64,000 nt of DNA, taken from contig NC_081415.1 in assembly GCF_030272615.1 (NCBI RefSeq), positions 604,459,644 through 604,523,643 on the forward strand, written 5' to 3'. The notes under the pieces are model-generated. The model was not told the DNA's origin. It ran no database searches and was given only the letters and a program-made list of their open reading frames with translations. How positions within the stretch are numbered: position 1 is the first letter of the stretch; the number at the start of each line of letters is the position of its first letter. Positions 24,424 to 35,165 of this stretch are shown here, one piece after another. Source of the stretch: Cryptomeria japonica. Lineage: Eukaryota > Streptophyta > Pinopsida > Cupressales > Cupressaceae. The translations under genes were made by a program, and so were the position numbers.

Positions 24424-24625
24424 ATTGTACAATGTAGAATTGATGTGGAACATGACAGAAAGATGATCCTGGTACATCTGTTGAAGTCTGTTGAGGTGCG
24501 AAAGGGCGGTCTAAAACATTAAATTGGACTGGCGGGGACTTCAAATGTGGCCGCTTGATGTCACGTCGGAAAATAAATGTTGGAGGACAATTTCAAGTAA
24601 TAGAAGTAGACAATTTTCAACAATA
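24424..24625. other. Conserved GC-richer block, copy B
   Basis: About 200 bp that stand out from AT-rich surroundings. They match 59758-59962 with few differences, including GTTGAAGTCTGTTGAGG, GCGAAAGGGCG, CGGGGACTTCAAATG and TGATGTCACGT. A weaker copy is at 22135-22285. The TGATGTCACGT motif resembles a bZIP-type site (TGACG/ACGT core). No ORF is shared between copies. It may be a regulatory element or an untranslated exon; the role is inferred only from conservation. Confidence 0.5.
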
Positions 24626-24634
24626 CAAGAAAAT

Positions 24635-24636
<2 letters not shown>

Positions 24637-24682
<46 letters not shown>
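24637..24682. repeat. (AT)n microsatellite
   Basis: An uninterrupted AT dinucleotide run of about 46 bp immediately follows the conserved block. A similar but shorter run occupies the same place in the copy near 59978-60002. Confidence 0.95.
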
Positions 24683-24688
<6 letters not shown>

Positions 24689-25129
24689 TTTAATGAATAT
24701 TATTAGAAATATAAATACTGTTTTTTAATTATAATAAAAAATAGTTTTATTATTAATTTAACATATTAAAATAGATTTTTTTGTTATTATAAATTGTTAT
24801 TTTTATTTTATTTTTTGATGGAGGTCAGATCTGTGAGTTCAACAGCCCCAGCTGTCAGTTCAGCAAGGATTTTCACAAAGTAATTTTTGTTACTAGATAT
24901 AGGGGTATCCATTCCGCCAAATTTGTTCAAAAAGACTTGATCGTGATCCACTAATTTAGAATAAGTTTATAGTTTATTATATTTATAAATTTTACTAATA
25001 TTAGAAAATATATACATATAGTTAAGCTATGTCAGTCATCCATGTACACACTTTCATCTCCTTAAATGTAAGAAATTAGTTTAATCGCCACAGTTGAATT
25101 TTAAACCATGGTTTATTATTTAGCGGGAA

Positions 25130-25505
25130 GGCGTATCATATCTGAGATGGACGAAGCTAACTTTCCATATCAACGGTGTGCAGCGTCAGACAGGCATGGG
25201 AGACGATTGGAAGCAAGATGGCCGTTAGATTTCGTACGTGAATTTGCCGGTTTTGTGAGTTGTCAGACAGTGGAATAGAAGCTTCGTTTTCACCAATCCA
25301 AAACACCAAACAGTCCCTATGCAAAAGTATCAACGTGAATTTGTTCATTTTTGCGACTGTCAGATGTTACATTTATCAGACCGCACTAAATAGTTTACCG
25401 CTTTATTTAAAACGTAGGAACGAAAGATGTTGCTCCGTTTCAAATTTGTCTCTCCCTTTATTTTTTTGTAATGCATTAATACTAATACAAAATTCTGCAT
25501 GCAAG
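25130..25505. other. Unusually balanced-composition stretch, no gene recognised
   Basis: This region is richer in G, C and CpG than its flanks and looks like unique rather than repeated DNA. It contains frames on both strands (25157-25348 minus, 25260-25535 plus), neither with a recognisable domain. It could be a promoter or a first exon whose downstream parts were lost. It ends just before a short perfect hairpin at 25544-25569. Confidence 0.3.
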
Positions 25506-25543
25506 GTGTGGATGCAAATTCTGCCCCATAAATAGAAATATAG

Positions 25544-25569
25544 ATTCCTATTGCTGCATAAATAGGAAT
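25544..25569. repeat. Perfect short hairpin
   Basis: ATTCCTATT, an 8-base spacer, then AATAGGAAT: a 9-bp perfect inverted repeat. No T-run follows and no gene adjoins it, so a terminator role is not supported. Confidence 0.6.
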
Positions 25570-26420
25570 TTTAATATTAATATTTTTTCAACTTTAAATT
25601 ATAGATAGGTAAACATTAATAACTTTTTAATTAATGTTAATATTATTTAACATTTTATTATAAATAGGTAAATAGTATTAAATTTTTATTTAATATAATT
25701 GTTTTTAAAATAATAATATAATAATAAGGACTTAAATAAATTATCGATTGTTTTTTTAATCTTATTTTGTTTTTAATTTTTAAAATTTAATTGTATTTAT
25801 AATTTTTGATATGGAAGTAAAAATTTTAGATTTAGTCATTTGAATATAATTTATTTTTGTTTTAAATATTTAATTATAATTATGATTTTGATTATTTAAA
25901 GTTGATTTATTTAAGAATTTATTTATATATATTCTTCAATTTATAATATTTTTTTATTTATTAATATTGAGTTTATCTTTTGATTAATGTCAATATTGTG
26001 TGTATTATATTAATTATAATTTTAGGTATAATTCATTAATATTTCAATTCTAATAAATTCAAAACTAGTTTTACTTTTTTATTTAATTTTTTATTATCTT
26101 AACAATTTTATCATTCATTGTTTTTTATTACGGGAAAAACAGAATTTAGATTTTTTCTCTCTAATTATTTAATCATTCATTCATTGTTACTTTTTAAAAA
26201 TTATTTTTTTATTAATATTTAGATTTTGATATTCACCATAAATGCATAAACATGTCATCTTGTATTATTATCATGATGAATTCCTTCCCACTATCACACA
26301 ATAAAAATACAATTGACTTGATAGATAGACAATATGACAATAAATAATAAATATAATGTATAATTAGAAAATTATATAATTAAAAAATAATTGATTTTAA
26401 TAATATTATTATTTTTACTT
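25570..26420. other. AT-rich DNA, nothing recognised
   Basis: Long A/T runs and TAATATTAA-type words. No coding or structural feature supported. Confidence 0.5.
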
Positions 26421-26424
26421 ATAT

Positions 26425-27075
26425 ATGTCCCCCTCTATCTTCCCTGTCTATCTCTTTGCTTCTCATTTATATCCCTATCTCTCCCTCTTTCTATCTCAAG
26501 CTTACCTCTATCTCTCTAACCTATATAGATATTTATCTCTCCCATCATCCCTCTCTCTTACTCTATATCTTGATCTCTATTTCTCTCTTAATCTTCCTCC
26601 CACTCCTTTCTATATATCTTCTATCCATATTTTTATATATTTCTCTCTATCTCACTATTTCAAACATAACATGATCCCATTGGTAATGGAGCCTATTTAT
26701 CTTCCTAATTTAGAGGTTTTATATTGCTTAAACACTAATTCAATATGCAACAAAAAGGAGGAAAAATATTCACATGTTAAAGTTTCATTTAAGTCTTGGC
26801 AAGCCATTCAATCATTAGTTTTAGCATGGTTTAAACAAATTTGTATGATTAACTTTATTTCTTGTTCACAGGTCTTTAATATTTTTTACTTTCTAAACAA
26901 ATCTCCATCTTCTTCTCTCCCTCTCTATATCTAGACATGTATCCCTATATCCATTCATCTATCTCTTTATCCTTCTCCCTCTTCCTATACCTCTATGTCT
27001 ATATTTTTTTGCCTCTATATCTCTATATCTCCATACTCTCTTTCATCTCTCTCCATCTCTATCTTTGCATAGGTT
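26425..27075 (+). repeat. Pyrimidine-rich degenerate microsatellite (TATCTCTC-like)
   Basis: Two tracts (about 26425-26660 and 26905-27075) consist of variants of CTATCTCT and TATATCTC on the plus strand, almost free of G. A normal-composition spacer of about 245 bp separates them. The frames running through them (26425-26934, 26456-26674, 26937-27125) encode only Ser/Leu/Tyr/Ile repeats and reflect composition, not protein genes. Confidence 0.85.
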
Positions 27076-27129
27076 CTATTTTAGTCATGTTTAGATCCAT
27101 GTTCGTGAATGCAAAGTTCATTTGAAGCT

Positions 27130-29370
27130 ATCACTTCTCCATTGAGATATTTGTTGCACAAACAACATTATTTGCAAAATGACTTATCAGTTGACATTAT
27201 GTAGTACACAACTGTATACAAAAAATATACCATTTTTTTTCATAATTCAACTTCCACATCTATTAGGCGTACCCATTGTACACCAAGATGCAATTGCTAG
27301 TTTTAACCATCAGAAGAACGGATGCATATAAGTGATTAATTGGAAAATGAATTTGCTAATTCAAAATCATGGCCAATAGTAATTTTATAGGCCAATAAAT
27401 TTTAACACTCTGAAAAACACATTTATAGCTCCTACACGTTTTTATATCGATATTAAATAAACGGTTTAATGGCTTCGATTTTGCATTGTTAGTTTCATTC
27501 TACGAAGCAGAATTCATTGTAAAGATTGGAAAGGTAGCATAACGAACAGGTGTTTTTGAAGGCAAGAAAATATGTGCATTTCGAATTGCATCGCTGCAAT
27601 CATTGTAGTTCTTCTTTATAGCTACATGGTAATTTTCATACAATATCTAAAGGATTGAAAACCTACTCTGTATAATTCTTTTGTTTGCATTATTCTGTAT
27701 GATAGTTTTAATTGAAATAGGGTGAAACGTCTCTATAAGAAGAATTAGCAGGTCTTCATTATCATATAATATAATAAGGAATTTACTGTATTTTGAAAGT
27801 GAAAAATTGATTATTACATATTATAATATAATAATCAATTATATTCAAGAATTGGGAAGAATTGGGCAGTCTCGTACTCTGTCACATATGTGCTTAAGAT
27901 GGTTTCTTGAATTGCAGATGATAAGCTGTTTGATGCTTTTTTAAAGAATATTAAAATCTTTACTTTTTCTTTATTAACATCATAAACATAGCATGAATTT
28001 ATTTTGAGCTTTCCTCAAACACTACAAATATGTTCTTTCCATTGTGGTTTTATTGGGAATTATTATTTTCAATTTTGAGTAAAATAAATTTAACTTGTAT
28101 TTAGAGATTTAAAAAAGATTTTGATGTTAGAGAAATATTAAAATGATTAAATTAAGAATTAAAAATATGATCTAATCAAAAGAAGGGTTGTATATAGAAT
28201 TGTTTCTAAAATTTAAAATCTATACTTGACATATTTGTATTAATTTCAATTGTTAAAAATATACAATAAGACAGTTGATAAATTAGTTACATTGCTGCAC
28301 TTTGCATTGGTTAAAATGACCAAGACTTTCAAGATGTGAATGCAACAAGTACAGAAATTCTTTTAGCAAAGATGCAGAAAGAAATAAATAAATCAAATAG
28401 CTAAAAATAGCAACACTGGTAATTTTAAGAAAAGTTAAAAAATCTATCCATGCAATTAAGGATTTTACTCTAGAGTCAATAAATCAAACATCTCTTCATG
28501 CAATTAAGGTTTTTAAATGCCCAAGAATTTACAATGATTACTGCAGTCAATACGTGCATGTTAATGTATCTTCTAACTTATTTTCTCACGGCATTTATAA
28601 ACGTCCAAGAAAAAAATTAAGGACTTTCATGGGTGCATTAAGCTACAAAATTCCAAGAAAAAATAGATTGAAATATTACAATATTTAAAAAAGAGGTAGA
28701 AAACAATGCATGGAAGTTTATAAAATTATTGAAATAAGAGTATAAACAATTCATTAAACCTGTTAAAAAATGTTCTAATATATAATTTAATAATTTATTT
28801 AGTAGTGACATATTTTAATGTATGATTGTAAAATTTGTTAATTTAGTGTAATCTATTCTAATTAAACATTCAATATAATTATTATAAAAAAATGAATGCC
28901 AATTTTTTATAGTTAAATTTATTGAAGTTAATTTTTTTAATGTTAAATTGCTATATCTATTTATTAAATTTGAATTATTAAAGTTATATTTATTAAAATT
29001 ATGTAAAAAAAAGGTTAAATTATTAAAATTATATTTATTATGAGGTACTTTGACCCCTCTTAATAATTAACTCTTAATAATGTATATAAATTAAGTTGAG
29101 ATAAGTTAATTCTTCAATATAATTGATATTTGATCAAAGGTTAAATAAACAATGTATTTCTATATTTCATATATTTATTACTTTTTTCACTATTCAATAT
29201 TAAAAATTATTTTGAAAGAGTTCTTCTAAAATTAAAAAATTGTGTAGAGAATAATATATAAAAAAATAATTAATTTATATTTTATTAAATATAATTTATT
29301 AACTCTTTGATGTCAATCAATATAACATATTAATATTACATTTTAATTAGGTGTAAGATACTAAATATTT
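27130..29370. other. AT-rich region, at most a speculative tiny ORF
   Basis: No recognisable gene. A tiny hydrophobic reading frame starts at 27572 and is bounded by possible splice sites (see findings). Direct repeats of TGCAATTAAGG occur about 50 bp apart near 28450-28510. The remainder is A/T runs. Confidence 0.4.
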
Positions 29371-32260
29371 AATTGAACACTATAGTTGAACGCTAAACCT
29401 ATGCCAAATCCAAGAAAAATACTAAATCAAATGAAGTTTAACCCTAAACCTAACTGAACAATAAATCAACTAAACCCTAACTTAACACTATACCAAATTG
29501 AACCCTAACTCTAGACCACACTAAACATTAAACCAGATTGAACCTACACTAAACTTGAATATTAAACCAAATTTAACCTCCGCCTTATATTCACTAAATT
29601 AAATTGAACCCAAAATTTGAACCTAATTGAATATAATCATTCTCTTAAACCAAATTGAACCATGATTGTAAACCTAATTGAACCTTAACTCTAACACTAA
29701 ATAAAAATTAACCCTAACACTAAGATGAATTGAAAACCAACCCCAAAACTAATTTCTGAATAAACCAACTTAAACCCTAACGCTAGAAAAAATTTACCCC
29801 AACCCTAAAACTAAACTTAATTGAACCCTAACCCTGAAAATAAATGAAATTCAACCCTAATGATAACACTAAATTAAATTGAACTATAACCCTATACCTA
29901 ATTGAACATTAAACCAAATTGAACTCTAAATCTGAAACACTAAACTAAATTGAAACCCAACCATACACCTATTTGAACAATAAATCAAGTTGAACCCTAA
30001 CTCTAACAGTAAATGACATTGAACCCTAATACTAACCATAATTGGATGTTAACCCTAACACCAACCCTAACTCTAGAAAATAATTAATCAATAAATCAAG
30101 TTGATCCCTAACCCTAACATTAAACAAAATTGAACCCCCACCCTAACACTAAATTATTAAAAAATAGATTGAACCATGATGTAAACCTAATTGAAAACTA
30201 AATAAAATTTAACCCTAACACTAATTTTTTTTTTAAAGTAGCCAAAAAAATAATTGAAAACTAAACCAAGTTTAACCCTAATGCTAAAAAAATAGAACCC
30301 CAACCCTAAAACTAAACTTAATTGAACCATATCCCTAGACATAATTGAACCCTAACCCTAACAATAAATAAAATTGAACAGTAATGATAACACTAAACAA
30401 AATCAAGAGCTATAACCCTATGCCTAATTGAATGTTAAACAAAATTGAACACTAACCCTATGTTCACCAAACCAAAATTGAATCCTAACCCTAAACCTAA
30501 TTGAATTAATAAATCAAATTTAACCATAGTCCTAAACCTACTTAAACAATCAAAAGATTAAACCCTAACTTGAACCCTCAACCTAATTCAAATTAAACAC
30601 TAATTGTAACCCTAGTTAAACCCTAACCTTAAATATAATTAAATATGAAAGAAAATCAAACCCTAATAATATGCATTATTGAAGTAAAATGCTAAACCAA
30701 ATTGAATCCCAAGTCTTAATCTTATTGAACAATAAAGAAAATTGACCCCTAATGCTAACACTAAACCAAATTGAACCCTAACCCTAGGTCTAACTAAACA
30801 TTAAACCAAATTGAACCTTAAGGGTAACCCTGATTAAACATTAAACAAAATTGAAGTCGAATACCATGTTTACTAAACCATATTAGACCCAAAACTTAAA
30901 AATCTAATTGAATAGTAAATCAATATGAACAATAATATTATATCAAATTAAACCCTAACACGAACACTAAAGAAGATTGAACCATGGCAATAAACAAAAT
31001 CGAACCCTAACACTAATACTAAACTAAATTGAAACCCAACCATACACCTTACTGAACAATAAAATAAGTTGAACCTTAACTATAACACTAAATGAAATTC
31101 AACCCCAACCCTCCTACTAAAGTAAATTAAATCCTAGCCCTAACCTAATTGAACAATAAACCTAATCAAAGCCTAATCCTACCAATAAACCAAATTAAAT
31201 CCTTATATTAACTTTAAACTAATTTGAATCCTAACCCTATATGTAATTGAACGCTAAACCAAATTTAATCAAACCTAAATGGTTATACTAAACCAAAACT
31301 TGAATTGAATTATAACCTTTATAAAAACCTAACCCAAATTAAACCCTAACCCTTATTAAACCCCAACCCAAATTTAACCATAATTCTAAACCTATTAAAC
31401 CACTAAACTAGATTAAATCTTAACACCAAACCTAAACCAAATTCAACCCTAACCTTATCACTAAACAAAATTGAAACCTAATCATAAACCTAATTAAAGC
31501 CTAACCTATATTAAAACAAATTGAACCGTAAACCTAAACCAAATTATAGCATAACCTTAAAACAAAATAAAATTAAACTCTAACTCTAAACCTAATTGAA
31601 TATTAAACCTAAATGTAAATAAAATCAAAACCTAAGCCTAACTCTATTTCAACACTAAACCAAATGAAAGACTAACCCTAACACTTAATAAAATGAAACA
31701 CTAATCCTAACACTAAACCAAATCGAACCCTAACTCTAACTCTAATTAAACATTATACTAAATTGAACCTTTAACGTTATTAAATTAGGTTTACTATTTT
31801 AATCCCAACCCTATCTATAATTCTCTATCTAATCTTATTGAACCCTATCTATAAACCAAATTTTATCATAACTCAAAAATAAAAGTAAAAATAAACCAAA
31901 TTGAATGATAACCTTAAATATAATTGAACATTAAACCAAAATGAATCCTAACATTAATACTAGAGTAAATTGATCCATAATTATCAACATAATTTAATAG
32001 TAAACCAAATTTAACCCTAAATACACACTAAACCAAAACTTGAATTGATCCCTAACCTTTCATTTTTCTATTATTCCAATAACTTAACTTTATTATACTC
32101 AAAAGTTAAGTAGAAAACCAAATTCAACTCTAAACATGACAATAAACCAAAAAAACCGTAACAAAGTAAATCATATTGAATACTAACACTAAAACAAAAT
32201 TAAATGCCAATTATTAAATTTATTAAATCATAAACCAAATTAAACCCTATAACTATAACA
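29370..32260 (+). repeat. Telomere-like degenerate array, segment 1
   Basis: Nearly 2.9 kb made of variants of AACCCTAAC, ACACTAAACC and CCAAATTGAA. The plus strand is rich in A and C and very poor in G. CCCTAAC/CCCTAAA resembles the plant telomere repeat (TTTAGGG on the other strand), but here it alternates with a CAAATTGA word in units of roughly 20-30 bp and is heavily diverged, so it is an interstitial or satellite-like derivative rather than a working telomere. Two retroelements interrupt it and separate it from segments at 36019-36583 and 40690-42670. Confidence 0.85.
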
Positions 32261-32266
32261 AATTCA

Positions 32267-34178
32267 TGTTGTTCTGGTAAAAGGAAGGAAGAGAAAAGAG
32301 CCTGAAGTTTTTATTGAACCTATTCCATCAGACTCTGGATCTAAGGATGACACACCCTTAGCATTTAAGAGGGTACTGAGGAAGAAAATTGAAGAGTCAA
32401 AAGGAGGAAACAATGAAGCAAGCGGTTAAGAAGGTTACATTCAAGGCACCGACAAAGAAGAAAGATCCAAAAGAAGCACCTTCTGCTCCATCTAGTACTG
32501 GTAGAAGAAAGAAGATGGATGACACTAATCTTACACTTGTTTCTGGTAATGTAACTATTATTCCACCCAAGACTTGTGTGGAATTGGTTGATGAAATAAT
32601 TAAGGATGATATGTTGAAGAATGTAAAATTTTATTATGAGCATGGTGATGAACATAGAGAAGTTGAGGAAGCAGTTTTATTATATTTGGCTATATATTTA
32701 AGAAAGCCTTGTTAGAAATTGAGAATAAAATAGCCGCGGAGTTATATGACAAATTAGATGCTAGAAGATTATCAGCTATGGAGGAGGACAAGCATATAAA
32801 GATTCAAGAGTTGTTAACTACTTGTGCATCCTTTACTCTAGAGGAGTTGGACAAGACTCTTGAGGTTGCAAATAGAAAGATCTTTCACAGCAAGCACAAG
32901 ATAGTTAGTCTTATGTTGGGTAGGGTTAATGAGATAGTCACTGATAGCCACAAGGCATGGGTTCAATTCGTTGCTACAAACCCTGGATTTTATACTTCAC
33001 CAAAGGGTAAAACAGATACTATAGTAGGTACTTCATCTACAATTTTGAAAAATATTAAGATATTGGATATAGAGCCCCTGGTAGAATCTAATGTACAGGA
33101 CATAGAGGTAATACTGGCAAATGTTGAGATACCGACAGATTCAAAAAGTGTACAGGTTACTAATGCTGAGGACAATAGTCCTCCGGATCAGAATGTACAG
33201 GTTGAGGTCACAGTTCATAAGGAGGAACCGACAGTAACTGATACTGCACGAAGTGGCTAAGCCACCGGTGCAAGAGAGGAAGCTATAAAGGTTGACAAAC
33301 CATCAGAGGGGAAGGGTAAGGAATCTGCTAGGGAACTGGTAGTGAGCCCATCACTATTGTCAATTGACACCTCGCAGGTTGAACATAAAAACATAACTGA
33401 GATGAGTTCTACTGAACTTATGATGATGGTTGCACGAAAAATGATGAAGGAAGGATCTATGGACAAAGGAGTTATTAATCACTCTATCACAGTTTTGCAT
33501 AGAGTTATCCCGGAGTGCAAATTTGATAAAAGAGCAAGCCCTTCTGACAAGCTTAAAAGAATCATAGAGCATATTTCTAAGGGTTTTCAATATTTAGAGT
33601 AGATATCAAACCGACAGGAATTGGAGAGGTTTACAAAGGCAAAGAGATCTACATTTGATCAAATGATTGAGTCGGAGAAGAAGGAGATTAGTGATAAGTT
33701 AAAATTCATTGATACTACATTGAGGCGGTGTAAGTTAATATTTATAGAGTATGTTGTAACATAGGTTTATTTACAACTGATTTGGATAAAGGGATTAAGG
33801 AAACTCAGGAGAAGATTGCAGGTATAGTCAATTCTTTTGATGGCACAAATTATTTGACTACATCTATTTGATGGTAAGATTTTGGTATTGGAAGCTCAAG
33901 GTTCAGCTCTAGAAAGAGATAAGGATAAAATTATAAGGAGATCTAGAGGTCTCAGATTTTTGGTGAGTCCCCGGTTGGACTCATTAAGTGTACATAAGGA
34001 GTGTATTGATTTGGTTGGTAAGCCCACACTGGCATATGTTAAGGATAAAGAGTCATATGTCCATATGCTTACTAGACATGTATCTATTTCCGACACACTC
34101 AAATCAGGTTGGGATACCTATCTAGAGATTTTGGAGAAAGCCTATTCGGAAATTTTTAAATATATTCATCTCCAGTAA
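32267..34178 (+). pseudogene. Family X second ORF, C-terminal half (5'-deleted copy)
   Basis: The reading opens inside the ORF (VKGRKRKEPEVF) and shows LYDKLDARRLSAMEEDKHIK and a VSLMLGRVNEIV block, matching LYRRLEAKRIAVMELDKKLK and VSLMARRVKEIA of the copy at 49601-50695. It then continues through Glu/Lys/Thr-rich linkers (32709-33260), a MSSTELMMMVARKMM segment (33393 onward) and a coiled-coil tail ending near 34178. Frame changes and stops occur near 32430, 32715, 33258, 33600 and 33765. No gag, primer site or 5' LTR precedes it: the array sequence ends at 32266. The product is not recognised outside this family. Confidence 0.7.
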
Positions 34179-34254
34179 GATATTTTGGGACATTCTTTGT
34201 GCAATCTTTCATTCTTGGTCCCGAATTTTGGTATTTTTTTTTGGCATTGATGTC

Positions 34255-35000
34255 AAAGGGGGAGGTATAGGTGAAAAATAATATATTCTTGGAATCGGGA
34301 GATGTGGAGATGTGGAGGTATGGAGTATTTTGTTCAATTCATGATCATAGATGGATATTTAGCTCAGGGGGTTATGTTTATTAAGGGTAAACAGGTTTTG
34401 AGGGGACCAAAAACCTCGTAAATAGGTTTTGAGGGGACCTGAAACCCCACAGGTTTTGAAGGGACATGAAACCCTCAGATTTTACCAAGATCTGGAACCC
34501 ACATATCAATGCTTTTAAAAGAAAAGAACATCAGTGAACCAGTAGCAAAGCCACAAACCAAACACAAAGCATCCCTAACACATAAACAAGGGTTTTACAA
34601 GGCTCCTTAAATGTACAAAATATTGGATTTTTGAAAGGCTCCCCTAACCTTCACCAAGGGTTTTAAACTGGCTCCCAAAACCCGCAAACAAGGGTTTTCC
34701 CAGGCTCCCATAACCAGTAACATAGTCATCAGCTTACCAACAATACAACTAACCCTTAACCAAAAACCATCGCTAGCCAGACTGGGCCCTTTTAAATTGC
34801 TAGCATCTAGCATGCCTGTGGAACGAACAACACTCCCACAACCAAAACACAAGACAAAAATCTAAAAGCACACATGTGGGTTTTGAAAGGCTCCCCTAAC
34901 CTTCATGTCATACACAAGGACAATTTTTGATGGCTCCCTCAAACCCCCCAAAAAATAGGAAAGCATGGTTAAAAAAACCTAGCCCTGACCATGAAAGTAA
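34255..35000 (+). repeat. Post-ORF region with GGGTTTT-rich repeats in the family X copy
   Basis: A purine-rich TCAAAGGGGGAGG at about 34253-34268 matches the first purine tract after the ORF in the full copy (54965-54977). About 600 bp absent from the full copy then follow, with repeated AGGTTTTGAGGGGAC, AGGGTTTTnnnAGGCTCCC and ACCTTCA words. It looks like an insertion or an expanded minisatellite; the frame 34607-34852 on the minus strand derives from it. Confidence 0.45.
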
Positions 35001-35165
35001 TGGCAATTGACACTCATTTGATTGGTTTCAATTTGTTGTCATTGATGGAGATTTTTGGCAATTGACACTCATTTGATTGGTTTCAATTTGTTGTCATTGA
35101 TGGAGATTGTTGGCAATTGACACTCATTTGATTGGTTTCAATTTGTTGTCATTGATGGAAACATG
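35001..35165 (+). repeat. Three tandem 55-bp units across the internal/LTR junction
   Basis: TGGCAATTGACACTCATTTG begins at 35001, 35056 and 35111, giving a 55-bp period. Each unit ends TTGTCATTGATGG, followed in the first two by AGATTT or AGATTG, a worn purine tract, and in the third by LTR sequence. The third unit is the true start of the 3' LTR at 35108. The triplication therefore repeats the first part of the LTR together with the plus-strand priming site. Confidence 0.85.

Larger units (their letters stand above)
23270..25010 (+). repeat. Segmental duplicate B of the 1589-gene region
   Basis: The upstream block (23468-23660) matches 57875-58070, and the downstream GC-richer block (24424-24625) matches 59758-59962 closely. 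Between them the gene is absent; instead there is an A-run, TA-rich DNA and pyrimidine-rich DNA (23660-24180). The left edge 23270-23430 also matches 17670-17830, which suggests an older, larger unit. At about 24828-24945 a roughly 120-bp higher-complexity insert interrupts alignment to the copy near 60.1 kb. Confidence 0.65.

Noticed and set aside
25544-25569. A rho-independent terminator
   Set aside because: The hairpin is AT-rich, lacks a following T-run, and this is plant nuclear DNA.
26425-26934. A 169-codon open frame in the pyrimidine-rich region
   Set aside because: It encodes only Ser/Leu/Tyr/Ile runs dictated by the repeat and has no start context or domain.
29370-32260. A true interstitial telomere (perfect CCCTAAA tandem)
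   Set aside because: Perfect runs are very short and constantly broken by CAAATTGAA words, so it is described as telomere-like only.
35001-35165. A CRISPR-like array (three evenly spaced identical units)
   Set aside because: The units are directly tandem with no variable spacers and sit on an LTR junction in a plant genome.
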